Positions 18,428 through 28,257 of a stretch of 42,943 nucleotides of DNA are shown here, in pieces; the stretch's first letter is position 1; every line of letters begins with the position of its first letter. Source of the stretch: a virus; the IMG/VR virus record IMGVR_UViG_3300032236_000774, positions 1 to 42,943 of that record; one strand, written 5' to 3'. The translations under genes were made by a program, and so were the position numbers. The notes below the pieces were generated by a model. The model saw only the letters and a program-made list of their open reading frames with translations. It made no database searches and was not told the DNA's origin.

Positions 18428-19832
18428 TTAATAACTCCCATTTTTCGCCTGTCCAAATCTTTGGCTTATTGCTGTTGTCAGCCATGATGTCACCCTTTTG
18501 TGGCTCATACTTTTGGCCTGTACGAACAGAGTTCATAAACTGATCGTAACGGTTAGTAATACCACGAGCAACATTGGTGGACATAAACTCAGAACTGGCT
18601 TCTGATAAGTCAACAGCTTTGCCACGAGAACTGTGTACTTTGCTTGCTAAGAAATGATTCCAAGCAGACAAGAGAGCTTCGTTCTTAATGCCTTGATAGC
18701 TTGCAATTGCAGCATTCTGGCGACCTGACAAACCAGGATCAAGATCAGGTACAGGTGATGCACCAGGAGCAAGACTTTCTACGCCACGTTTTTCTTGAGC
18801 AAGTCGAATCTGATCTTGCAAAGAAACAAAACGCTGGAGGTCAGAAAACTCTTGTGGGTCTTTAATTGCGTTTTGTAGCAAAGCATTAACTTGGCTTTGA
18901 AAGTTAAGTTGCTGTTGAACTGCACTGTTTGCAGAAGTGCCGCCTTCAGTACGACCTGTACTAGTTGCAGAAGCTTGAGTACCAGTAGAAGCACCTTCTG
19001 AACCTGATACGTTAGCGTTGATGTTGGGAGCAATACCCATTTTTCCAGCACCACCAGCACCTCCTGCTTTTTCTGGAGGAACTGCACCTTTAGCACCAAG
19101 ACCACCACCAACTTCAGCACCTTGACCAACTGTTTTGCCAGTGGTTGTGCCAGCAGTAGAACTTGTGGTTTTGCCAGTAGCGGTGGTTGTACCTTGAGAA
19201 GCTTGGTTTTGTTGGCTAACGTATCGGAAAAGATCAGCACGTTTTTCAGGATCAAGCTGTGCAACAGCATCCATCCATTTAGCACGTTTGGCAATATTGG
19301 CTTGTTCGTTATAAAGGTTTGCGATACCAGCAGAAGACAAACCAATTGCTTGTGCTTTTTGATAAGCAGCAAGAGCAGGAGCCCGAACAGCATCAGCAGC
19401 AGCCTGTACACCTGTACGTTCAGATAAGAAACCGCCAGTGGCAGAAGCAGTAACGTCTTCTTTAGAAATCAAACCACCAAGCTCATCAATCTTTTTGATT
19501 TGATCTGGTTTGAGTTCATTGCCGTTTCCATCAAACACTCGACCAGTACGACCACGAGCGTTGTACTCTTGAATATAACGAGTGTTGTCAGGACCGTAAG
19601 CATCAACGGAACGAGTAAGACCACCATTCCAAGCAGTCAAAGCACCTTTGTAATCTCTGCCTAACAAGGAAAATATTAAAGGAGCCCACTGAGTATTAGT
19701 GTTTACATGCCCTTCTTTATCATTTTCGATCTTTTTATTAATAAGATCACTTGCAGCAAGACGAGCATTAGAGTCATTACTAGATACAGCTTTATCTAGT
19801 ACGTCAATCGGGTCAATAATTTGATCTGCCAT
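18417..19832 (-). CDS. Putative internal virion/ejection protein
   Basis: A 471-residue protein. The N-terminal 210 residues are helical with regular charged repeats ('SNDSNARLAASDLINKKI', 'AQLDPEKRADLFRYVSQQ'). The middle (about 210-290) is Gly/Thr/Ser/Ala-rich low complexity ('STAGTTTGKTVGQGAEVGGG'). The C-terminal part is helical again ('LLSAWNHFLASKVHSSRG'). It ends with 'KPKIWTGEKWELLNGK', similar to small terminal motifs of virion proteins. Late position between fibre and lysis genes, size and low complexity fit an ejection protein. No enzyme motif is visible. Confidence 0.5.
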   Translation of the reverse strand: MADQIIDPIDVLDKAVSSNDSNARLAASDLINKKIENDKEGHVNTNTQWAPLIFSLLGRDYKGALTAWNGGLTRSVDAYGPDNTRYIQEYNARGRTGRVFDGNGNELKPDQIKKIDELGGLISKEDVTASATGGFLSERTGVQAAADAVRAPALAAYQKAQAIGLSSAGIANLYNEQANIAKRAKWMDAVAQLDPEKRADLFRYVSQQNQASQGTTTATGKTTSSTAGTTTGKTVGQGAEVGGGLGAKGAVPPEKAGGAGGAGKMGIAPNINANVSGSEGASTGTQASATSTGRTEGGTSANSAVQQQLNFQSQVNALLQNAIKDPQEFSDLQRFVSLQDQIRLAQEKRGVESLAPGASPVPDLDPGLSGRQNAAIASYQGIKNEALLSAWNHFLASKVHSSRGKAVDLSEASSEFMSTNVARGITNRYDQFMNSVRTGQKYEPQKGDIMADNSNKPKIWTGEKWELLNGK

Positions 19833-19840
19833 ATATCACC

Positions 19841-20143
19841 TCAGTGAGGGCTTTCAGAGAAATTGAAACCGCTTGCAGGAGCTTCTTTTTGTTTCATGGT
19901 ACTGTATGCACTTGAAACATTACCACTCGTAGCCTGACCAAAAGCAGTCTGAATCTTATTAAATTTATCAGCGTAAGGTGCAATAGCAAGCTTACCCAAA
20001 TCTTCCATGCTAGAAGGTGGAGCAATACCTGCTACTTGTGCAAGTCTAGACTCTTCTTGCTGACCAGTTTTACGATCAAAACCAGCTAAAGAAGCCCAAT
20101 CGCTGTAATCAGGTGGTGCAAATCCAAAACTTAAGTCTGCCAT
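19841..20143 (-). CDS. Hypothetical late protein
   Basis: A 100-residue protein between two candidate ejection proteins. It begins 'ADLSFGFAPPDYSDWASL' and contains 'QQEESRLAQVAGIAPPSSMEDL' and a Ser/Ala-rich middle. No family recognised. The spacing of 8 to 9 nt to both neighbours and similar composition suggest another virion-associated or ejection component. Confidence 0.5.
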   Translation of the reverse strand: MADLSFGFAPPDYSDWASLAGFDRKTGQQEESRLAQVAGIAPPSSMEDLGKLAIAPYADKFNKIQTAFGQATSGNVSSAYSTMKQKEAPASGFNFSESPH

Positions 20144-20152
20144 GATGGTTCC

Positions 20153-20875
20153 TTAGAACTTAAAGCCCAAGCCTTTGCCAGAAGTACTGCCTGTACTGCC
20201 TTGAGTACCTTGGAAGTTAGGCGTAGTAGAAGCTTGTGGAGTACCGTAGATGATGGATGCGTATTTAGACAGTGCATCCTGAGGTGCGCCAGCATAGCCA
20301 ATACGACTTGCAGCAGAAGTTTGAGCAGCATTAAGACCAGCTTGACCAGCACCAAGAAGACTATTAGCAGCCGCTTGACGCTGATTTTCGATATTGCCAG
20401 ATACTTGGGCAGCAACATTACCCAAACGAGCCTGAGAGAGGCTTGCAAGGTTTTGAGAAGCCAAGGCTTGACGAGAAGAACCCAAAGCACCTGCACCACC
20501 GTACAAATTACCTTGCTGGTTCATTTGCTCACGGATGTCTTCAGTAGCAGGTTGCAAAGCAGCATTAATTTGCTGTTGCTTGAACTGAGGGCTAAACAGG
20601 TTTTGCAGACCTTGGATGCCTTGAACATAAGCTTGACTACCGCCAGCCTCTTGTAAAGCACCAGCACGACCTGACACATCCATTGCTGTTTGAGCAGTAG
20701 TATTAATGGCAGGGTTTACTTGTCCATAGACATTGTTAGCCATACCCAGCGTTTTTTCATACGCAGGAAAGGCTGTGTTTTTAAGGAAACCTGTTTGTGC
20801 GGCAAGAAGGTCTTTTTGCTCTTGCGTTACTACTGGTGCTGAACTGGAACTACCAGATGATTTACCACCGCCCAT
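20153..20875 (-). CDS. Putative virion/ejection protein, Gly/Ser/Gln-rich
   Basis: A 240-residue protein with a Ser/Gly-rich N-terminus ('GGGKSSGSSSSAPVVTQEQK') and long alanine/glutamine helices ('FSPQFKQQQINAALQPATEDIREQ'). A recurrent phage motif around 'GNLYGGAGALGSSRQALASQNLASLSQ' (about residues 120-146) is followed by Ala/Ser-rich repeats and a glycine-rich end. The motif 'GGSSR..LA' with helices is shared by many podovirus-like putative injection proteins. It lies directly below the fibre gene cluster. Not verified by homology search. Confidence 0.5.
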   Translation of the reverse strand: MGGGKSSGSSSSAPVVTQEQKDLLAAQTGFLKNTAFPAYEKTLGMANNVYGQVNPAINTTAQTAMDVSGRAGALQEAGGSQAYVQGIQGLQNLFSPQFKQQQINAALQPATEDIREQMNQQGNLYGGAGALGSSRQALASQNLASLSQARLGNVAAQVSGNIENQRQAAANSLLGAGQAGLNAAQTSAASRIGYAGAPQDALSKYASIIYGTPQASTTPNFQGTQGSTGSTSGKGLGFKF

Positions 20876-20900
20876 GATGTTTACCTTTCATGTTGCTGGG

Positions 20901-21209
20901 TTAATAACCCTTACCCTTGCCAGATTGTGTCTGTCTAGGTTGAATGTTTGCATTATCCCACGGTCCTACCGTATTTGAATAGTTATTAGGTCTGCCAAAA
21001 CGGGGTTGACCACCTTGACCTGGAAAGGTTGCAGAACCACCTTTGCCCATAGGTTGTTGAGTAGGCTGAGATACATTTTCAACAATAGGTTGAGGCTGTG
21101 TATCTTGAGCAGTTTGCTGACTAGCTGGTGTAGAACCAAAAGCCCCACCTTTGCCTGATGGCTGGTTTTGACTCATTGGTTGAGCAATGTTTGCGGATGC
21201 CATTCCCAT
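20901..21209 (-). CDS. Low-complexity Gln/Gly/Pro-rich protein
   Basis: A 102-residue protein almost wholly composed of Gln, Gly, Pro, Ser and Asn ('QPSGKGGAFG', 'PMGKGGSATFPGQGG', 'PRQTQSGKGKGY'). 'GKGG' occurs repeatedly. No fold or family recognised. It follows the large fibre by 10 nt, so it may be a small virion or tail accessory. An internal start at Met3 is possible. Confidence 0.5.
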   Translation of the reverse strand: MGMASANIAQPMSQNQPSGKGGAFGSTPASQQTAQDTQPQPIVENVSQPTQQPMGKGGSATFPGQGGQPRFGRPNNYSNTVGPWDNANIQPRQTQSGKGKGY

Positions 21210-21219
21210 GATTTATCCT

Positions 21220-24200
21220 TTATGCACAAACTTGGAATATTGATAATGTTGCAGACAAATTAGTATTTGCGCTACTACTTGAAACAGAATTACCGCTGCT
21301 GTCTCTTAAAGCATTTAAACCTGCTGAAGCATAAAACGAATAAGTATCAGCAGCTAAATTTAGCGGAATAAATGCCGATAATTGTTCTCTTATTGAAACA
21401 GCATAAAGTGGACCAACAATAGGAGGTGTATAACTTAATGTAGCAGCAGCAGAGTAGTTAAAAGAAAATGTATATAAAACTGTTCCTGCTGAATTTCTTA
21501 ATTCAATATTTAATGTACCAAAATCTAAATATCTCCAAGTTGCAAAAGATGAAGGAGATGATTGTGATATTTGGATTATTCCATACATTGAAACTAATGA
21601 AAATCCTGGCTTTGTAAGCGTCATTGAACCAAGATTAATGGTTGATGCAAAAGGATTTACATTAATTACATTTACTTGTGGGCCACTTGTAAAGCCGTTT
21701 AATGTTGCTGTTGTACCATTGAATGCAATATTTGTTGAGCTATTGCCCATCACAAATCTACCATCACTGTACAGGTGAGTGCCAGTACCCGTCATGGTTG
21801 TACCACTGACAGCAGGACTTGTACCAACCTGAATATCTCCAGCGGTAATGCTTCCTAAGTTTGCAGTAATCGCTGATAGCTGCGTAACACTTAACTTTGA
21901 AGCAGTAATTGTTCCGTCAACAATCAGGCTACCTGTAATGTAAGTAGCTTGAGTTATCCAAGTAGTTGTAAATCTATAAACAACTGCATTATTTCCATTG
22001 TTGTAAGAGACAGTAACAATATCTCCTGCCACTGGATTACGACCAATAACTGCTGTAACTTCACCATTAGAAGGTGACGAACTATCATTAGCTGTACGAG
22101 TTACGACAAATGTAGCTGAACCAGCAGAGCCAGTAGCACCTGTTGCACCATTAGAACCATTCGTACCAGCTAATGATTTGCTGATGTTGTAATTCTTTTG
22201 AATGGTTATGCCGCCATATACAGCTTGCAAAACAGCAGAGCCTTGATTGGCAGACATTGCAGTAACGCTATAAACGCCACTTGAGTTGATAAAAATGGTG
22301 ACGTTTGATGAACTGTAGACAGAAAAGCTAGAACTAGTTGTTACATCAGTCAAGCCATAAAACACTTGGAATGTTCCACCAGCCCCAGCAAAGCTAGAAA
22401 CATTACCTGAACTGTCAGCAGCAACAGTAACCGCTTCATTGGTCAGCAAGCCTACAACAGCATTCTGTCCAGCAGAACCTGTAGAACCAGTTGCACCGTT
22501 TTGAATCCGAACAACAGTCATCGTGTCTGAAAAACCAGACAAAGAAGCTACAACCGTTGCATAAGCAGCACCAGCAAACTGAGCATTTGTCAAAAAACGT
22601 GTGTTCCCTGATCCACCCATAGTCACTGTGCCAATGTTTGAACCTGATGAGTTGTACAGGTTACATGTGAATGTTGCTGTACCTGAAAGGTTTTGAAAGT
22701 TGGCAGTGAAGTTGATGGTTTGGGTAGTAGGAGATGCGTTTCCTGAACCATCATAAGTAAATGTTTGTGCAGTGCTAGACAAGAACAACAGACTAGCAGT
22801 AAGACCATCTACACCAGCAATAGACTTGGCAACTGTGTAAACCTTGTCAATCGTTACACCACCATAGACAGCCCTAAATGTAGCTGTGCCATAGTTGGAT
22901 GACATGCCAGTAATGCTGTAAGCACCACCGGATGTGATTGATACTGTTACGCCAGAAGAAACATAAACAGAGAATGTTGCAAGGCTGGTGACATCAGTAG
23001 TTCCTTGGTAAACCAAAAAGTTACCGTTACCAGGAGCAAAACTAACAACGGTTCCTGTACTACTTGCTTGCAGGGTTACAGCTTCATTTGTAAGCAAACC
23101 AACAATAGGACTAACACCATTAGTACCGTTTGTGCCTGAAGCACCTGTAGCACCATTTTGCAAACGAACGATGGTTATGGTGTCACTGAAGCCTGAAAGA
23201 CTTGCTGTAACTACTGCATATGAAGCAGAACTAAACTGAACATTGGTTAATGTTCTTGTATTGCCACTGCCACCCATAGTCACAGAACCAATATTTGTTC
23301 CTGTGCTGTTGTAAAGATTGCAAGAGAACGTAGCAGTTCCAGGCAAGTTTTGCGTATTAGCAGTAAACGATATTGTTTGTGATGCAGGATTTGCAGTACC
23401 AGTACCATCATAGGTAAAGGTTTGAGCAGTTGATACAAGCGTCAACACACTTGCATTACTGCCATCAACACCAGCTACAGATTTACTGATGTTGTAAATC
23501 TTGTCGATGGTCAAAGAGCCATACACTGCTCGTAAAGTTGCTGAACCTTGACTAGCAGACATGGCAGTTACTGTATATACACCAGCATTTGTGATGCTTA
23601 AAGTTACACCTGATGAAGAGGCTACAGAGAATGTGCAAGAACTAGTAACATCTGTAATGCCACTGTAGACATAAAAGTTACCACCAGCCCCTGCAAAACT
23701 AGGCACTGTGCCACTGCTAGTAGCCGCTACAGAAGCAGCTTCATTGGTCAATATGCCTGTAACAGAAGCAACACCATTAGTACCATTTGCACCATCTTGC
23801 AAACGAGCAACAGTCATTGTGTCGTTGTAACCAGACAAGCTGGCATTTACAACAGCATATGAAGCAGTACCGAATTGTGTATCTGTAAGTGTCCTGACAT
23901 TACCAGAACCACCTAAAGTAACGCTTCCGATGTTTGTGCCTGAACTGTCGTACAGATCGCAAGTAAAGGTTGCAGTGCCTGTTAAGTTTTGTAGGCCAGC
24001 AGTAAACGTAATGGTTTGTGGTGAAGGTACTGGTGTACCTGTTCCATCATAAGTAAATGTCTGTGCAGTAGCAGACAAAGCAAGAATAGAAGCATTAGCT
24101 CCATTCGTGCCGTTGTAGGCAATACAGCGAATTGGATAAGCAGTATTTGTCCAATCCAATGTGGATGTTGTTGTCGTAGCAGTTACGTTCAAAGGAATCG

Positions 24201-25554
24201 TAATCTGCCACAAATAGTTACCAGTGGTGGTATTGCTAGGAGCAGATGTATACCAGCCTGATGGAGCCGTATATGCACCTGTAGACCATGTATATGTAGA
24301 TGTTGTAGATGGTCGTGTAGGAACTGCTGAAGAACCTGTCCAAATGTAAATACTTGGAAAAGCAGACTGAACACCATTACTACCAGCCGTACCTGGAACA
24401 CCATCAAAGGTGACAGGCATTGTTTTGGTAGTAGTAACGGATGACGTTAAGTTACTGCCATTAACTGTCAGTGCAACTGTTACAGATGTTGCAGAAGATA
24501 ATGGCGTGATAACTACAGAAGAACTTGTCGAGCTTGTAGGTGTAGCACCTGTAATGCTCCAAGAATAAGTTGGAGAAGTTACGTTAGCAGCAATTGCAGA
24601 AAGCGTTGCTGTAGAAGGTGTAAAGACGTTGCTGTTGTTAACAGAAAACCCTGTAAACCCTGAAAAGTCTACTTGTGGACCATTGCTACCATTAACACCA
24701 GGATCAGCAAAGGACAACTGAATACGAGCTACAGAAGCTTGTGTAACAGCACCAAGACTGTTCTTAAATCGAATCGGTACATCAATGTAAGCTGTACCTG
24801 TCATTGCTGTTGGATTAGGCCAAATGGCGTAATCACCAGCATCCGTAGGGTTGCCAATAGTAATGTTTGTATAAGTAATATCACCCAAGCCTGTTGTGGG
24901 TGAGTTACCAATACGCCATGAGTTATTTACAAAGGAAGCACTGGTGTCTAAGGTAGCACCAGAATAAGGAACCACAGTACCACCGTTAGTGGCATACAAA
25001 GTTGGTGTGATGCCTGTAAATGATGGTGTTAACGGACTTCCTGAACGAGGCACAAACAAAATGCCAGGAGTAAAGTAAGACGTAAATGTCTCAGCAACAA
25101 CAGGAATGTTGCCTGATGTAACAACATCAAGGTCAATGGCAGAGCCAGGATCAACCAACCATGCTGTATCAGGAGCAGTTGTTGCTACTGCAAACTGAAT
25201 CTGTCTACCACCTGTGGATAAGTACCAAAGAAACTTGGTTGTACCAAAACCACCTGTAGCTTGATACCAAATGTAGTCAGCAGGATTTGTAGATTCAGCA
25301 GAAGAATCGCTATTGCTTAGACCGTAATACGATCTGCCTGTGGGACTAGATGAAAAGTTAACAGAACCATCACGACTATCAGAATATTTGATAGCCATGT
25401 ATTTGTACAAATAGCCCGAAACAATCCCTTGTGGACCAGTAATCTGTCCAGTACCAGGATCAGCAGAAACGCTACCGCCATAGTTTGCCAACAAATAATT
25501 AATGGCATCCGAAATCTCGGACTGTGACGGGTCAGAATCTAGAGCGAAAGGCAT
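21220..25554 (-). CDS. Large repeat-rich tail fibre/receptor-binding protein
   Basis: At 1444 residues this is the largest protein in the window, very rich in Ser, Thr, Gly, Asn and aromatic residues with few charges, as in extracellular phage fibres. Residues about 490-1130 contain an alternating repeat: A ('STAQTFTYDGTG...QT...NLxGTATF', three copies) and B ('LTNEAV...FAGAGG...DVT...AVYGG', three copies). Before 490 are single beta-rich domains. At about 1190-1210 is 'GTITASKLSVTQLSAI', the coiled-coil-like motif of tail proteins such as lambda J/DUF1983. A globular end follows. It likely forms a trimeric central fibre that contacts the host. TAATG overlap with the nozzle-like gene. Confidence 0.72.
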   Translation of the reverse strand: MPFALDSDPSQSEISDAINYLLANYGGSVSADPGTGQITGPQGIVSGYLYKYMAIKYSDSRDGSVNFSSSPTGRSYYGLSNSDSSAESTNPADYIWYQATGGFGTTKFLWYLSTGGRQIQFAVATTAPDTAWLVDPGSAIDLDVVTSGNIPVVAETFTSYFTPGILFVPRSGSPLTPSFTGITPTLYATNGGTVVPYSGATLDTSASFVNNSWRIGNSPTTGLGDITYTNITIGNPTDAGDYAIWPNPTAMTGTAYIDVPIRFKNSLGAVTQASVARIQLSFADPGVNGSNGPQVDFSGFTGFSVNNSNVFTPSTATLSAIAANVTSPTYSWSITGATPTSSTSSSVVITPLSSATSVTVALTVNGSNLTSSVTTTKTMPVTFDGVPGTAGSNGVQSAFPSIYIWTGSSAVPTRPSTTSTYTWSTGAYTAPSGWYTSAPSNTTTGNYLWQITIPLNVTATTTTSTLDWTNTAYPIRCIAYNGTNGANASILALSATAQTFTYDGTGTPVPSPQTITFTAGLQNLTGTATFTCDLYDSSGTNIGSVTLGGSGNVRTLTDTQFGTASYAVVNASLSGYNDTMTVARLQDGANGTNGVASVTGILTNEAASVAATSSGTVPSFAGAGGNFYVYSGITDVTSSCTFSVASSSGVTLSITNAGVYTVTAMSASQGSATLRAVYGSLTIDKIYNISKSVAGVDGSNASVLTLVSTAQTFTYDGTGTANPASQTISFTANTQNLPGTATFSCNLYNSTGTNIGSVTMGGSGNTRTLTNVQFSSASYAVVTASLSGFSDTITIVRLQNGATGASGTNGTNGVSPIVGLLTNEAVTLQASSTGTVVSFAPGNGNFLVYQGTTDVTSLATFSVYVSSGVTVSITSGGAYSITGMSSNYGTATFRAVYGGVTIDKVYTVAKSIAGVDGLTASLLFLSSTAQTFTYDGSGNASPTTQTINFTANFQNLSGTATFTCNLYNSSGSNIGTVTMGGSGNTRFLTNAQFAGAAYATVVASLSGFSDTMTVVRIQNGATGSTGSAGQNAVVGLLTNEAVTVAADSSGNVSSFAGAGGTFQVFYGLTDVTTSSSFSVYSSSNVTIFINSSGVYSVTAMSANQGSAVLQAVYGGITIQKNYNISKSLAGTNGSNGATGATGSAGSATFVVTRTANDSSSPSNGEVTAVIGRNPVAGDIVTVSYNNGNNAVVYRFTTTWITQATYITGSLIVDGTITASKLSVTQLSAITANLGSITAGDIQVGTSPAVSGTTMTGTGTHLYSDGRFVMGNSSTNIAFNGTTATLNGFTSGPQVNVINVNPFASTINLGSMTLTKPGFSLVSMYGIIQISQSSPSSFATWRYLDFGTLNIELRNSAGTVLYTFSFNYSAAATLSYTPPIVGPLYAVSIREQLSAFIPLNLAADTYSFYASAGLNALRDSSGNSVSSSSANTNLSATLSIFQVCA
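22150..24095 (-). repeat. Three A-B domain repeats within the large fibre
   Basis: The DNA encodes three successive copies of an approximately 215-residue unit (about 650 nt), each of an A domain and a B domain. The A starts lie near 24085, 23450 and 22790, and the 'LTNEA' B starts near 23750, 23095 and 22445. Copies diverge in sequence but share phrases such as 'QTFTYDG', 'GGSGN.R.LT', 'LTNEA' and 'AVYGG'. Copy number may vary by recombination. Confidence 0.65.
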
Positions 25555-27164
25555 TAGTAAGCATCCTCAACAATAGTTGCTTGCCAATTCATTGCAGTCA
25601 TATTCCAATGATTTGTAGCGTCATTGGACTCAACTTTGACAGACACTGTACGAACAGCGTTTTGTTGAGTAGACATCCAAGGTGTATCGGTGCTGATATT
25701 AGCAGTTCCTATTTGACCGTATGTAGCTGGTTGAGCAGTAGAGTTAGCACCACCAACAGTTACGTTGATTGCACCTGTACCTGCAATCTCAGGCAAAACA
25801 CGGTGAATGTAGGTCTTGGAACTAAAAGGGACGGGACCTTTGTCTGTTTGCAAAACCATGTTGTTACGTTCAAACAAAGCAGGAATAGCTGCACCGTTAA
25901 ATGAATTGCCTACAGCAGTCTGAATCAGCTTCTGTGACGTAGAACTGGCTTGGGCATAGGTGACAACACGGGAAGCTAAATTAAACGCTCCTGACACGAC
26001 TTTAGGGCCTTCTGTACCCATGCAAGCATTCTGTACAGTCTTAGGAGCATTCCAAATCTTCAGGTCATAGCGGTATGCAAGCATTTTGTTGCACCAGCCT
26101 GTAGACGTCAGATCAGGATAATAAATTTCGATCTGATACTTCTGAGTGTTGTTGACCATGAATACACGGTCATAGTAAGCAAAGTTCAGATTACTAAAAA
26201 AATAATCTTTTACTCGTTGATTGCCAATCGAATCAAAATTCGAGCCATCAAACACCCAAATATCACGAGCGTCAATTCCATAAACATTAGCGTCTGTGTT
26301 TGTCCAGCAGTTATTGTTAAGTAAACCACGACCTTGGTTTAGCAAACGTACACCAAAGATAGGTGCTGTGCTGTTTTGATAAGCAATAGGACTAAAAACG
26401 ACTGTATCCCAATAAGAACAGACGTAAAAGCAGCCACCCAAGAAGAAGCCATCAATCAAAGGTCCACGAACAGGAACTTCTTGTTCATTGGCTACGTTGG
26501 TAAGCGTAGGTTGCCAAGTGTTAGGAATACCTGTATTGGCAAAAGATTGTGACCAACGAACTGTAGTTGGATAGTTATTGGTAGTGCCTGAAACTACTTT
26601 GGAAATGTTTCCTGCAATAAGAATATTGCCGACATTAGGACTACAGAAATTGCGGACAAAACCAGCAGTAGTCTTAGTAACTCCAACATCGTAATTCCAA
26701 GCAGAATCAGGAGTAATTTGAATTTCATTGGCTGTAGGCAAGAAATACATGGGATTGGACAATGTGTCATTGATAAAGAACACATTACCAACCCAAGATG
26801 TCGTGATATTGATGTCGTTGTTATATCCGGTCAGATATACGGATGGGTTTGCACCGTAGCCAGGAGTAATATTGGTAACACCAGCAGTGGTCACCATGTA
26901 CCAACGACCATGATCTGAAGAATCACGAGTTGCTACGATATATACCCAAGTTGTTTCGTTCCGAAAACCACCTTCCATGAAGATAGCTTGATTGGGAACA
27001 GCAGTCAGAATCTCTTCTTCACCAAAGATTTTCTGAATACCACGGACATCAGTTTCTACGTTATACCCGCTGTTGTACTCATTTGGAGCCAAAGCGTTAC
27101 TAGGCACATCAGGCGTAAAGCTCATGTTTACAAATGGAGTGCGTAGCCGAGTATAGTCGCTCAT
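25554..27164 (-). CDS. Tail nozzle/stabilisation-like structural protein
   Basis: A 536-residue beta-rich protein with no transmembrane segment or enzymatic motif. It has repeated aromatic and Asn-rich strands ('TTWVYIVATRDSSDHGRWYMV', 'GNVFFINDTLSNPMYF') and a WD-like 'DIWVFDGSNF'. It has the appearance of podovirus tail-nozzle proteins of the P22 gp10 type, which form propeller-like domains under the portal. Position between fibre and head genes and size support this. Not confirmed by search. Confidence 0.55.
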   Translation of the reverse strand: MSDYTRLRTPFVNMSFTPDVPSNALAPNEYNSGYNVETDVRGIQKIFGEEEILTAVPNQAIFMEGGFRNETTWVYIVATRDSSDHGRWYMVTTAGVTNITPGYGANPSVYLTGYNNDINITTSWVGNVFFINDTLSNPMYFLPTANEIQITPDSAWNYDVGVTKTTAGFVRNFCSPNVGNILIAGNISKVVSGTTNNYPTTVRWSQSFANTGIPNTWQPTLTNVANEQEVPVRGPLIDGFFLGGCFYVCSYWDTVVFSPIAYQNSTAPIFGVRLLNQGRGLLNNNCWTNTDANVYGIDARDIWVFDGSNFDSIGNQRVKDYFFSNLNFAYYDRVFMVNNTQKYQIEIYYPDLTSTGWCNKMLAYRYDLKIWNAPKTVQNACMGTEGPKVVSGAFNLASRVVTYAQASSTSQKLIQTAVGNSFNGAAIPALFERNNMVLQTDKGPVPFSSKTYIHRVLPEIAGTGAINVTVGGANSTAQPATYGQIGTANISTDTPWMSTQQNAVRTVSVKVESNDATNHWNMTAMNWQATIVEDAY

Positions 27165-27165
27165 G

Positions 27166-28242
27166 TTATGTCACCGTAGTTGGCTCCGTCATTTGCTGGA
27201 GATTCTGGATTAGACGGTTATCAGATGGGTTAAATTCTAAAGCTTTTTTGCATAACTCAATAGCCTCAGATTTCAAGCCCAAATTCCATGCTCCAAGGCT
27301 TGCCAAGTCCCAAGGCTTTTCTGTCCATACTGACGGATCCATAGTATAAATAGCAGCTTTGTCAGTAATCTGTAGGGCTTGTTTGGCAGAAGAATAGCAC
27401 TCTACCCACAGATTTCTACGGTAGCAGAACATGGCTAGATCAACCCAAGGCTCACGGGTATTAGGAGCTTCAGCACAAGCCAAACGTAGCCATTTTTGTG
27501 CTTCCCAGCCATTACCTAGCTCGTCATGAGCTTTGCCCAGCAAACGCATGGCATAGCAGCGTTCATTAGCCCAAGTAGCCTCAGGCATAGCAAGGTACTT
27601 ATTTAGGGCTGTAATGGCCTCTTCCCAGCGATCATAGAAGGTTAGTTCACGAGCATGGTAGAAGGCGTTACGAGGGCAATATGGGTCTTCCTTGACTGCC
27701 AGTTCTAGCAAAGGCATGTACTGACCACGGGACTTGGTAGGGTCAGGATGGTGACTTACCAGAAGCATGTCCGTTTGAGCATATACCTCATTAATTCGTC
27801 CGTCAGGTCTTGGGTACTCATGTACGGGATGATGGAAACTGTACCCATGTCTTGCGAAGATTTTTTCATAAAAGAAGGATATTCCACATCCCCAATCAAA
27901 CTTGTAACGTAACCGTGTGGTTTCGGCTGTCCATACTCGTTCGATTTCTTCTCGCCATCCATCTTCTAAGACCTCATCAAGATCAAGACTGATAACAATA
28001 TCTATATCTTTTGGAAGAAGTGCAATAGCTGCATTTCTAGCCAAATCAAACCGCCAAGGTGTGATGCAGATGTCATGTACTTTAGCTCCACACTCAAGAG
28101 CTAACTTTACAGTATCGTCATCTGATCCAGTGTCTGCAATACAAATTAAATCAGCATCTTTTGCTGAATCACAAAATCTTTGAACAAATGCAGCTTCATT
28201 TTTTGAAATGGCTGAAACAGCAATTTTTAACTTTTTTTGCAT
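27166..28242 (-). CDS. Family 2 glycosyltransferase with TPR repeats
   Basis: A 358-residue sugar transferase. Residues 1-100 carry a GT-A nucleotide-sugar fold: 'AISKNEA' (11-17), 'CIADTGSDDDT' (34-44) and the metal-binding 'DLDE' (87-90), with 'CGAKV' after the second strand. Residues about 185-350 contain tetratricopeptide-like repeats ('RWEEAITALNKYLAMPEATW', 'ELGNGWEAQKWLRLACAEAP'), which often bind the protein substrate. ATG 28242 is used, with AAAGGA upstream; the longer frame begins at TTG. It lies between nozzle-like and fibre-chaperone genes, so the likely substrate is a tail fibre or host surface polymer. Confidence 0.82.
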   Translation of the reverse strand: MQKKLKIAVSAISKNEAAFVQRFCDSAKDADLICIADTGSDDDTVKLALECGAKVHDICITPWRFDLARNAAIALLPKDIDIVISLDLDEVLEDGWREEIERVWTAETTRLRYKFDWGCGISFFYEKIFARHGYSFHHPVHEYPRPDGRINEVYAQTDMLLVSHHPDPTKSRGQYMPLLELAVKEDPYCPRNAFYHARELTFYDRWEEAITALNKYLAMPEATWANERCYAMRLLGKAHDELGNGWEAQKWLRLACAEAPNTREPWVDLAMFCYRRNLWVECYSSAKQALQITDKAAIYTMDPSVWTEKPWDLASLGAWNLGLKSEAIELCKKALEFNPSDNRLIQNLQQMTEPTTVT

Positions 28243-28257
28243 AACAATCCTTTGCAA

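Noticed and set aside
21220-25554. Diversity-generating retroelement acting on the repeat fibre
   Set aside because: No reverse transcriptase gene or template/variable repeat pair is visible. Repeats are tandem domain duplications.
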